From: Diphasiastrum complanatum
Lineage: Eukaryota; Streptophyta; Lycopodiopsida; Lycopodiales; Lycopodiaceae
NCBI GenBank assembly: GCA_029204225.1
Contig: MU835588.1
Span: forward strand, 1 to 37,928
Length of the DNA stretch: 37,928 nucleotides
Direction: 5' to 3'
Of this stretch, positions 15,401 to 26,600 are shown in pieces (the first letter of the stretch is position 1; the number at the start of each line of letters is the position of its first letter). Position numbers and translations under genes: made by a program. Below the pieces are notes generated by a model. It ran no database searches and was not told the origin of the DNA. It was given only the letters and a program-made list of their open reading frames with translations.

Positions 15401-18272
15401 AGTCCTTATCTCGAAACTAATAAAACATCCTACCACTACAACTATGTTATTCGCTCCAATGGAGGATTTAAAGTCCTCATTGAACTAAGAACAGACTATG
15501 TCATATTAGTTCCAATAGAGGATTTAAAGTCCTTATCGAAACTAATAAAACATCCTACCATTACCACTATGTCATTAGCGCAAATAGAGGATTTAAAGTC
15601 CTCATTGAACCTAATAACACCCTCTCACTACCACTATGTCTATTAGTTCCAATAGAGGATTTAAAGTCCTTATTGAAAACTATAACACCCTCTCCCCCCC
15701 CACTACCACTATGTCGAGTGCCAATAGAGGATTTAAAGTCCTCATTGAACCTAAGAACAGGACTATGTCATATTAGTTCCAATAGAGGATTTAAAGTCCT
15801 CTATCGAAACTAATAAAAACATCCCTACCACTACAACCTATGTTATTCGCTCCAATGGAGGATTTAAAGTCCTCAATGAACCTAAGAACAGACTATGTCA
15901 TATTAGTTCCAAATAGAGGATTTAACGTCCTTATCGAAACTAATAAAACATCTACCACTACAACTAGTGTTATTCGCTCCAATGGAGGATTCTAAAGTCC
16001 CATTGACCTAAGAACAGACTATGTCATATTAGTTCCAATAGAGGATTTAAAGTCCTTATCGAAACTAATTGAAAACATCTACCATTACCACTATGTCATT
16101 AGCGCCAAATAGAGGATTTAAAGTCCTCATTGAACCTAATAACACCCTCTCACTACCCACTATGTCATATTAGTTCCAATAGAGGATTTAAAGTCCTTAT
16201 TGAAACTAATAACACCCTCTCCTACCACTATGTCGAGTGCCCAATAGAGGATTTAAAGTCACTCACTTGAACCCCTTAAAGAACAGGACTATGTCATATA
16301 GTTCCCAATAGAGGATTTAAAGTCCTTATCGAAAACTAATAAAAACATCACCTACCACTACAACTATGTTATTCGCTCCAATGGAGGATTTAAGTCCTCA
16401 TTGAACCTAAGAACAGACTATGTCATATTAGTTCAATAGAGGATTTAAAGTCCTTATCGAAACTAACTAAAACATCCCTACCACTACAAACTATGTTACT
16501 TCGCTCCAATGGAGGATTTAAAGTCCTCATTGAACCTTAAGAACAGACTTAGTCATATTAGTTCCAATAGAGGATTTAAAGTCCTTATCGAAAACTAATA
16601 AAACATCTACCTATACCACTATGTCATTAGCGCAAATAGAGGATTTAAAGTCCTCATTGAAACTTATAACCACCCCTCTCACTACCCACTATGTCATATC
16701 TAGTTCCAATAGAGGATTTAAAGTCCTTATTGAAACTAATAACACCCTCTCACTACCACTATGTCGAGTGCAATAGAGGATTTAAAGTCCTCATTGAACC
16801 TAAGAACAGACTATGTCATACTTAGTTCCAATAGAGGATTTAAAGTCCTTATCGAAACTAATAAAACATCCTACCACTACAACTATGTTATTCGCTCCAA
16901 TGGAGGATTTAAAGTCCTCATTGAACCTAAGAACAGACTATGTCATATTAGTTCCAATAGAGGATTTAAAGTCCTTATCGAAACTAATAAAACATCCTAC
17001 CACTACAACTATGTTATTCGCTCCAATGGAGGATTTAAAGTCCTCATTGAACCTAAGAACAGACTATGTCATATTAGTTCCAATAGAGGATTTAAAGTCC
17101 TTATCGAAACTAATAAAACATCCTACCATTACCACTATGTCATTAGCGCAATAGAGGATTTAAAGTCCTCATTGAACCTAATAACAACTACCACTATGTC
17201 ATATTAGTTCCAATAGAGGATTTAAAGTCCTTATTGAAACTAATAACACCCTCTCACTACCACTATGTCGATGCCAATAGAGGATTTAAAGTCCTCATTG
17301 AACCTAAGAACAGACTATGTCATATTAGTTCCAATAGAGGATTTAAAGTCCTTATCGAAACTAATAAAACATCCTACCACTACAACTATGTTATTCGCTC
17401 CAATGGAGGATTTAAAGTCCTCATTGAACCTAAGAACAGACTATGTCATATTAGTTCCAATAGAGGATTTAAAGTCCTTATCGAAACTAATAAAACATCC
17501 TACCACTACAACTATGTTATTCGCTCCAATGGAGGATTTAAAGTCCTCATTGAACCTAAGAACAGACTATGTCATATTAGTTCCAATAGAGGATTTAAAG
17601 TCCTTATCGAAACTAATAAAACATCCTACCATACCACTATGTCATTAGCGCAATAGAGGATTTAAAGTCCTCATTGAACCTAATAACAACTACCACTATG
17701 TCATATTAGTTCCAATAGAGGATTTAAAGTCCTTATCGAAACTAATAACACCCTCTCACTACCACTATGTCGATGCCAATAGAGGATTTAAAGTCCTCAT
17801 TGAACCTAAGAACAGACTATGTCATATTAGTTCCAATAGAGGATTTAAAGTCCTTATCGAAACTAATAAAACATCCTACCACTACAACTATGTTATTCGC
17901 TCCAATGGAGGATTTAAAGTCCTCATTGAACCTAAGAACAGACTATGTCATATTAGTTCCAATAGAGGATTTAAAGTCCTTATCGAAACTAATAAAACAT
18001 CCTACCACTACAACTATGTTATTCGCTCCAATGGAGGATTTAAAGTCCTCATTGAACCTAAGAACAGACTATGTCATATTAGTTCCAATAGAGGATTTAA
18101 AGTCCTTATCGAAACTAATAAAACATCCTACCATACCACTATGTCATTAGCGCAATAGAGGATTTAAAGTCCTCATTGAACCTAATAACAACTATATGTC
18201 ATATTAGTTCCAATAGAGGATTTAAAGTCCTTATCGAAACTAATAACACCTCTCACTACCACTATGTCGATG

Positions 18273-18329
18273 CCAATAGAGGATTTAAAGTCCTCATTGA
18301 ACCTAAGAACAGACTATGTCATATTAGTT
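18273..18329 (+). repeat. A-type monomer, 57 bp (A1 exemplar)
   Basis: Core arms GAGGA and TCCTC surround TTTAAAG, followed by ATTGAACCTAA, then the linker GAACAGACTATGTCAT and ATTAGTT. Compared with the full-length A4 monomer (for example 6,325-6,393) it lacks 12 bp of linker but keeps the ACTATGTCATATTAGTT end. The 57-bp form is therefore most simply a linker-deletion derivative of a 69-bp ancestor, or the reverse by insertion. Each monomer contains one TTTAAA, a DraI recognition site. Confidence 0.93.
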
Positions 18330-18365
18330 CCAATAGAGGATTTAAAGTCCTTATCGAAACTAATA
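18322..18365 (+). other. Extended B-type hairpin spanning the A/B monomer junction
   Basis: The end of the A linker, TATTAGTT (18,322-18,329), is exactly complementary to AACTAATA (18,358-18,365) at the end of the B core. Between them GAGGA (18,336-18,340) faces TCCTT (18,348-18,352), with one G-T wobble, around the loop TTTAAAG. Counting the outer arm and the intervening T-A, A-T and C-G pairs, about 16 pairs form across 44 bases with two mismatches and one bulge. This links each A-B pair into one structural unit and gives a possible reason for the strict alternation. Confidence 0.8.
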
Positions 18366-18398
18366 AAACATCCTACCACTACAACTATGTTATTCGCT
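18330..18398 (+). repeat. B-type monomer, 69 bp (B1 exemplar)
   Basis: It shares the first 22 bases of the core with the A type, then diverges to TTATCGAAACTAA, followed by the linker TAAAACATCCTACCACTACA and ACTATGTTATTCGCT. The B linker is C-rich and G-poor on this strand. B1 and B2 are identical to one another in essentially every clean HOR, so half of each HOR is a near-perfect 126-bp duplication (A1-B1, A2-B2) apart from one base at the start of the A core. Confidence 0.93.
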
Positions 18399-18399
18399 C

Positions 18400-18425
18400 C
18401 AATGGAGGATTTAAAGTCCTCATTG
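18400..18425 (+). other. A-type core hairpin (exemplar in A2)
   Basis: An imperfect inverted repeat: CAAT (18,400-18,403), an unpaired G at 18,404, GAGGA (18,405-18,409), the seven-base loop TTTAAAG, then TCCTC (18,417-18,421) and ATTG (18,422-18,425). That gives nine base pairs with a single purine bulge, which is G in A2/A3 and A in A1. The arrangement recurs in the A monomers. As DNA it could extrude a cruciform and as RNA it would form a stem-loop; whether either happens is unknown. Confidence 0.85.
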
Positions 18426-21400
18426 AACCTAAGAACAGACTATGTCATATTAGTTCCAATAGAGGATTTAAAGTCCTTATCGAAACTAATAAAACATCCT
18501 ACCACTACAACTATGTTATTCGCTCCAATGGAGGATTTAAAGTCCTCATTGAACCTAAGAACAGACTATGTCATATTAGTTCCAATAGAGGATTTAAAGT
18601 CCTTATCGAAACTAATAAAACATCCTACCATACCACTATGTCATTAGCGCAATAGAGGATTTAAAGTCCTCATTGAACCTAATAACAACTATGTCATATT
18701 AGTTCCAATAGAGGATTTAAAGTCCTTATCGAAACTAATAACACCTCCACTACCACTATGTCGATGCCAATAGAGGATTTAAAGTCCTCATTGAACCTAA
18801 GAACAGACTATGTCATATTAGTTCCAATAGAGGATTTAAAGTCCTTATCGAAACTAATAAAACATCCTACCACTACAACTATGTTATTCGCTCCAATGGA
18901 GGATTTAAAGTCCTCATTGAACCTAAGAACAGACTATGTCATATTAGTTCCAATAGAGGATTTAAAGTCCTTATCGAAACTAATAAAACATCCTACCACT
19001 ACAACTATGTTATTCGCTCCAATGGAGGATTTAAAGTCCTCATTGAACCTAAGAACAGACTATGTCATATTAGTTCCAATAGAGGATTTAAAGTCCTTAT
19101 CGAAACTAATAAAACATCCTACCATTACCACTATGTCATTAGCGCAATAGAGGATTTAAAGTCCTCATTGAACCTAATAACAGACTATATGTCATATTAG
19201 TTCCAATAGAGGATTTAAAGTCCTTATCGAAACTAATAACACCCTCTCACTACCACTATGTCGATGCCAATAGAGGATTTAAAGTCCTCATTGAACCTAA
19301 GAACAGACTATGTCATATTAGTTCCAATAGAGGATTTAAAGTCCTTATCGAAACTAATAAAACATCCTACCACTACAACTATGTTATTCGCTCCAATGGA
19401 GGATTTAAAGTCCTCATTGAACCTAAGAACAGACTATGTCATATTAGTTCCAATAGAGGATTTAAAGTCCTTATCGAAACTAATAAAACATCCTACCACT
19501 ACAACTATGTTATTCGCTCCAATGGAGGATTTAAAGTCCTCATTGAACCTAAGAACAGACTATGTCATATTAGTTCCAATAGAGGATTTAAAGTCCTTAT
19601 CGAAACTAATAAAACATCCTACCATACCACTATGTCATTAGCGCAATAGAGGATTTAAAGTCCTCATTGAACCTAATAACAACTATATGTCATATTAGTT
19701 CCAATAGAGGATTTAAAGTCCTTATCGAAACTAATAACACCCTCCACTACCACTATGTCGATGCCAATAGAGGATTTAAAGTCCTCATTGAACCTAAGAA
19801 CAGACTATGTCATATTAGTTCCAATAGAGGATTTAAAGTCCTTATCGAAACTAATAAAACATCCTACCACTACAACTATGTTATTCGCTCCAATGGAGGA
19901 TTTAAAGTCCTCATTGAACCTAAGAACAGACTATGTCATATTAGTTCCAATAGAGGATTTAAAGTCCTTATCGAAACTAATAAAACATCCTACCACTACA
20001 ACTATGTTATTCGCTCCAATGGAGGATTTAAAGTCCTCATTGAACCTAAGAACAGACTATGTCATATTAGTTCCAATAGAGGATTTAAAGTCCTTATCGA
20101 AACTAATAAAACATCCTACCATACCACTATGTCATTAGCGCAATAGAGGATTTAAAGTCCTCATTGAACCTAATAACAACTATATGTCATATTAGTTCCA
20201 ATAGAGGATTTAAAGTCCTTATCGAAACTAATAACACCTCTCACTACCACTATGTCGATGCCAATAGAGGATTTAAAGTCCTCATTGAACCTAAGAACAG
20301 ACTATGTCATATTAGTTCCAATAGAGGATTTAAAGTCCTTATCGAAACTAATAAAACATCCTACCACTACAACTATGTTATTCGCTCCAATGGAGGATTT
20401 AAAGTCCTCATTGAACCTAAGAACAGACTATGTCATATTAGTTCCAATAGAGGATTTAAAGTCCTTATCGAAACTAATAAAACATCCTACCACTACAACT
20501 ATGTTATTCGCTCCAATGGAGGATTTAAAGTCCTCATTGAACCTAAGAACAGACTATGTCATATTAGTTCCAATAGAGGATTTAAAGTCCTTATCGAAAC
20601 TAATAAAACATCCTACCATTACCACTATGTCATTAGCGCAATAGAGGATTTAAAGTCCTCATTGAACCTAATAACAACTACTATGTCATATTAGTTCCAA
20701 TAGAGGATTTAAAGTCCTTATCGAAACTAATAAAACACCTCTCACTACCACTATGTCGATGCCAATAGAGGATTTAAAGTCCTCATTGAACCTAAGAACA
20801 GACTATGTCATATTAGTTCCAATAGAGGATTTAAAGTCCTTATCGAAACTAATAAAACATCCTACCACTACAACTATGTTATTCGCTCCAATGGAGGATT
20901 TAAAGTCCTCATTGAACCTAAGAACAGACTATGTCATATTAGTTCCAATAGAGGATTTAAAGTCCTTATCGAAACTAATAAAACATCCTACCACTACAAC
21001 TATGTTATTCGCTCCAATGGAGGATTTAAAGTCCTCATTGAACCTAAGAACAGACTATGTCATATTAGTTCCAATAGAGGATTTAAAGTCCTTATCGAAA
21101 CTAATAAAACATCCTACCATACCACTATGTCATTAGCGCAATAGAGGATTTAAAGTCCTCATTGAACCTAATAACACACTATGTCATATTAGTTCCAATA
21201 GAGGATTTAAAGTCCTTATCGAAACTAATAACACCTCTCACTACCACTATGTCGATGCCAATAGAGGATTTAAAGTCCTCATTGAACCTAAGAACAGACT
21301 ATGTCATATTAGTTCCAATAGAGGATTTAAAGTCCTTATCGAAACTAATAAAACATCCTACCACTACAACTATGTTATTCGCTCCAATGGAGGATTTAAA

Positions 21401-23610
21401 GTCCTCATTGAACCTAAGAACAGACTATGTCATATTAGTTCCAATAGAGGATTTAAAGTCCTTATCGAAACTAATAAAACATCCTACCACTACAACTATG
21501 TTATTCGCTCCAATGGAGGATTTAAAGTCCTCATTGAACCTAAGAACAGACTATGTCATATTAGTTCCAATAGAGGATTTAAAGTCCTTATCGAAACTAA
21601 TAAAACATCCTACCATACCACTATGTCATTAGCGCAATAGAGGATTTAAAGTCCTCATTGAACCTAATAACAACTACTATGTCATATTAGTTCCAATAGA
21701 GGATTTAAAGTCCTTATCGAAACTAATAACACCTCCACTACCACTATGTCGATGCCAATAGAGGATTTAAAGTCCTCATTGAACCTAAGAACAGACTATG
21801 TCATATTAGTTCCAATAGAGGATTTAAAGTCCTTATCGAAACTAATAAAACATCCTACCACTACAACTATGTTATTCGCTCCAATGGAGGATTTAAAGTC
21901 CTCATTGAACCTAAGAACAGACTATGTCATATTAGTTCCAATAGAGGATTTAAAGTCCTTATCGAAACTAATAAAACATCCTACCACTACAACTATGTTA
22001 TTCGCTCCAATGGAGGATTTAAAGTCCTCATTGAACCTAAGAACAGACTATGTCATATTAGTTCCAATAGAGGATTTAAAGTCCTTATCGAAACTAATAA
22101 AACATCCTACCATACCACTATGTCATTAGCGCAATAGAGGATTTAAAGTCCTCATTGAACCTAATAACACTATATGTCATATTAGTTCCAATAGAGGATT
22201 TAAAGTCCTTATCGAAACTAATAACACCCTCCACTACCACTATGTCGATGCCAATAGAGGATTTAAAGTCCTCATTGAACCTAAGAACAGACTATGTCAT
22301 ATTAGTTCCAATAGAGGATTTAAAGTCCTTATCGAAACTAATAAAACATCCTACCACTACAACTATGTTATTCGCTCCAATGGAGGATTTAAAGTCCTCA
22401 TTGAACCTAAGAACAGACTATGTCATATTAGTTCCAATAGAGGATTTAAAGTCCTTATCGAAACTAATAAAACATCCTACCACTACAACTATGTTATTCG
22501 CTCCAATGGAGGATTTAAAGTCCTCATTGAACCTAAGAACAGACTATGTCATATTAGTTCCAATAGAGGATTTAAAGTCCTTATCGAAACTAATAAAACA
22601 TCCTACCATACCACTATGTCATTAGCGCAATAGAGGATTTAAAGTCCTCATTGAACCTAAGAACAACTATGTCATATTAGTTCCAATAGAGGATTTAAAG
22701 TCCTTATCGAAACTAATAACACCTCCACTACCACTATGTCGATGCCAATAGAGGATTTAAAGTCCTCATTGAACCTAAGAACAGACTATGTCATATTAGT
22801 TCCAATAGAGGATTTAAAGTCCTTATCGAAACTAATAAAACATCCTACCACTACAACTATGTTATTCGCTCCAATGGAGGATTTAAAGTCCTCATTGAAC
22901 CTAAGAACAGACTATGTCATATTAGTTCCAATAGAGGATTTAAAGTCCTTATCGAAACTAATAAAACATCCTACCACTACAACTATGTTATTCGCTCCAA
23001 TGGAGGATTTAAAGTCCTCATTGAACCTAAGAACAGACTATGTCATATTAGTTCCAATAGAGGATTTAAAGTCCTTATCGAAACTAATAAAACATCCTAC
23101 CATACCACTATGTCATTAGCGCAATAGAGGATTTAAAGTCCTCATTGAACCTAATAACACTACTATGTCATATTAGTTCCAATAGAGGATTTAAAGTCCT
23201 TATCGAAACTAATAACACCCTCCACTACCACTATGTCGATGCCAATAGAGGATTTAAAGTCCTCATTGAACCTAAGAACAGACTATGTCATATTAGTTCC
23301 AATAGAGGATTTAAAGTCCTTATCGAAACTAATAAAACATCCTACCACTACAACTATGTTATTCGCTCCAATGGAGGATTTAAAGTCCTCATTGAACCTA
23401 AGAACAGACTATGTCATATTAGTTCCAATAGAGGATTTAAAGTCCTTATCGAAACTAATAAAACATCCTACCACTACAACTATGTTATTCGCTCCAATGG
23501 AGGATTTAAAGTCCTCATTGAACCTAAGAACAGACTATGTCATATTAGTTCCAATAGAGGATTTAAAGTCCTTATCGAAACTAATAAAACATCCTACCAT
23601 ACCACTATGT

Positions 23611-26600
23611 CATTCGCAATAGAGGATTTAAAGTCCTCATTGAACCTAATAACAGACTATGTCATATTAGTTCCAATAGAGGATTTAAAGTCCTTATCGA
23701 AACTAATAACACCCTCCACTACCACTATGTCGATGCCAATAGAGGATTTAAAGTCCTCATTGAACCTAAGAACAGACTATGTCATATTAGTTCCAATAGA
23801 GGATTTAAAGTCCTTATCGAAACTAATAAAACATCCTACCACTACAACTATGTTATTCGCTCCAATGGAGGATTTAAAGTCCTCATTGAACCTAAGAACA
23901 GACTATGTCATATTAGTTCCAATAGAGGATTTAAAGTCCTTATCGAAACTAATAAAACATCCTACCACTACAACTATGTTATTCGCTCCAATGGAGGATT
24001 TAAAGTCCTCATTGAACCTAAGAACAGACTATGTCATATTAGTTCCAATAGAGGATTTAAAGTCCTTATCGAAACTAATAAAACATCCTACCATACCACT
24101 ATGTCATTAGCGCAATAGAGGATTTAAAGTCCTCATTGAACCTAATAACAGACTATATGTCATATTAGTTCCAATAGAGGATTTAAAGTCCTTATCGAAA
24201 CTAATAAAACACCCTCCACTACCACTATGTCGATGCCAATAGAGGATTTAAAGTCCTCATTGAACCTAAGAACAGACTATGTCATATTAGTTCCAATAGA
24301 GGATTTAAAGTCCTTATCGAAACTAATAAAACATCCTACCACTACAACTATGTTATTCGCTCCAATGGAGGATTTAAAGTCCTCATTGAACCTAAGAACA
24401 GACTATGTCATATTAGTTCCAATAGAGGATTTAAAGTCCTTATCGAAACTAATAAAACATCCTACCACTACAACTATGTTATTCGCTCCAATGGAGGATT
24501 TAAAGTCCTCATTGAACCTAAGAACAGACTATGTCATATTAGTTCCAATAGAGGATTTAAAGTCCTTATCGAAACTAATAAAACATCCTACCATACCACT
24601 ATGTCATTAGCGCAATAGAGGATTTAAAGTCCTCATTGAACCTAAGAACAGACTATGTCATATTAGTTCCAATAGAGGATTTAAAGTCCTTATCGAAACT
24701 AATAACACCCTCCACTACCACTATGTCGATGCCAATAGAGGATTTAAAGTCCTCATTGAACCTAAGAACAGACTATGTCATATTAGTTCCAATAGAGGAT
24801 TTAAAGTCCTTATCGAAACTAATAAAACATCCTACCACTACAACTATGTTATTCGCTCCAATGGAGGATTTAAAGTCCTCATTGAACCTAAGAACAGACT
24901 ATGTCATATTAGTTCCAATAGAGGATTTAAAGTCCTTATCGAAACTAATAAAACATCCTACCACTACAACTATGTTATTCGCTCCAATGGAGGATTTAAA
25001 GTCCTCATTGAACCTAAGAACAGACTATGTCATATTAGTTCCAATAGAGGATTTAAAGTCCTTATCGAAACTAATAAAACATCCTACCATACCACTATGT
25101 CATTCGCAATAGAGGATTTAAAGTCCTCATTGAACCTAAGAACAGACTATGTCATATTAGTTCCAATAGAGGATTTAAAGTCCTTATCGAAACTAATAAC
25201 ACCCTCCACTACCACTATGTCGATGCCAATAGAGGATTTAAAGTCCTCATTGAACCTAAGAACAGACTATGTCATATTAGTTCCAATAGAGGATTTAAAG
25301 TCCTTATCGAAACTAATAAAACATCCTACCACTACAACTATGTTATTCGCTCCAATGGAGGATTTAAAGTCCTCATTGAACCTAAGAACAGACTATGTCA
25401 TATTAGTTCCAATAGAGGATTTAAAGTCCTTATCGAAACTAATAAAACATCCTACCACTACAACTATGTTATTCGCTCCAATGGAGGATTTAAAGTCCTC
25501 ATTGAACCTAAGAACAGACTATGTCATATTAGTTCCAATAGAGGATTTAAAGTCCTTATCGAAACTAATAAAACATCCTACCATACCACTATGTCATTAG
25601 CGCAATAGAGGATTTAAAGTCCTCATTGAACCTAAGAACAGACTATGTCATATTAGTTCCAATAGAGGATTTAAAGTCCTTATCGAAACTAATAAAACAT
25701 CTCCACTACCACTATGTCGATGCCAATAGAGGATTTAAAGTCCTCATTGAACCTAAGAACAGACTATGTCATATTAGTTCCAATAGAGGATTTAAAGTCC
25801 TTATCGAAACTAATAAAACATCCTACCACTACAACTATGTTATTCGCTCCAATGGAGGATTTAAAGTCCTCATTGAACCTAAGAACAGACTATGTCATAT
25901 TAGTTCCAATAGAGGATTTAAAGTCCTTATCGAAACTAATAAAACATCCTACCACTACAACTATGTTATTCGCTCCAATGGAGGATTTAAAGTCCTCATT
26001 GAACCTAAGAACAGACTATGTCATATTAGTTCCAATAGAGGATTTAAAGTCCTTATCGAAACTAATAAAACATCCTACCATACCACTATGTCATTAGCGC
26101 AATAGAGGATTTAAAGTCCTCATTGAACCTAAGAACACACTATATGTCATATTAGTTCCAATAGAGGATTTAAAGTCCTTATCGAAACTAATAACACCCT
26201 CCACTACCACTATGTCGATGCCAATAGAGGATTTAAAGTCCTCATTGAACCTAAGAACAGACTATGTCATATTAGTTCCAATAGAGGATTTAAAGTCCTT
26301 ATCGAAACTAATAAAACATCCTACCACTACAACTATGTTATTCGCTCCAATGGAGGATTTAAAGTCCTCATTGAACCTAAGAACAGACTATGTCATATTA
26401 GTTCCAATAGAGGATTTAAAGTCCTTATCGAAACTAATAAAACATCCTACCACTACAACTATGTTATTCGCTCCAATGGAGGATTTAAAGTCCTCATTGA
26501 ACCTAAGAACAGACTATGTCATATTAGTTCCAATAGAGGATTTAAAGTCCTTATCGAAACTAATAAAACATCCTACCATACCACTATGTCATTCGCAATA

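Larger units (their letters stand above)
4991..16830. repeat. Array domain 2: long-form HORs with dense random indels
   Basis: About 23 HORs spaced mostly 500-525 bp apart. Reading through the noise, they share one consensus: three 57-bp A monomers, three 69-bp B monomers, a 69-bp A4 and a 65-bp B4, total 512 bp. Every B4 ends CGAGTG, and most B3/A4 junctions read GCGCAAATAG. On top of this lie one-base insertions and deletions at unshared positions, many in short homopolymers (AAAAGTCC, TTTAAGTCC, CCCACTATG), including an eight-C run at 15,694-15,701. The private, scattered indels look like unpolished long-read error rather than mutation. The 512-bp consensus is probably real; individual bases should not be trusted. 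Confidence 0.88.
18273..18766 (+). repeat. Representative complete HOR, short form (494 bp)
   Basis: A clean HOR with these monomer boundaries: A1 18,273-18,329 (57 bp); B1 18,330-18,398 (69); A2 18,399-18,455 (57); B2 18,456-18,524 (69); A3 18,525-18,581 (57); B3 18,582-18,649 (68); A4 18,650-18,704 (55); B4 18,705-18,766 (62). B1 and B2 are identical. A2 and A3 start CCAATGG whereas A1 starts CCAATAG. B3 differs from B1/B2 in its linker (CATACCAC and CATTAGCG against CACTACAAC and TTATTCGCT). A4 and B4 carry the AATAAC linkers. The orientation is nominal, chosen so that the core reads GAGGATTTAAAGTCCT. Confidence 0.95.
16831..23610. repeat. Array domain 3: highly uniform short-form HORs
   Basis: Fourteen HOR copies spaced about 494-504 bp apart. 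A1, B1, A2, B2 and A3 appear identical from copy to copy. B3 usually reads CATACCACTATGTCATTAGCG, one base shorter than in domain 2, and B4 ends CGATG. The A4 linker is the only strongly variable part: AATAACAACTATATG, AATAACAACTATG, AATAACACACTATG, AATAACAGACTATATG and others. The transition from domain 2 falls inside the HOR starting near 16,765; CATACTTAGTT near 16,820 is the last obvious error-like insertion. Confidence 0.92.

Noticed and set aside
15694-15701. Eight-C homopolymer as a phase-variable tract
   Set aside because: It is a single occurrence inside an error-rich domain with no gene to switch; sequencing error is the simpler reading.
17265-17648. Tandem small genes of about 127 codons repeated once per HOR
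   Set aside because: The frame exists only because the dimer is a multiple of three. Its start and stop depend on single-base linker variants, a second frame is equally open, no ribosome binding site precedes ATGTCGATG, and domain 2 breaks it.
18404-18408. GGAGG in A2/A3 cores as a Shine-Dalgarno site
   Set aside because: No ATG follows at 5-10 bases; it is part of the hairpin arm and occurs as AGAGG in the other monomers.
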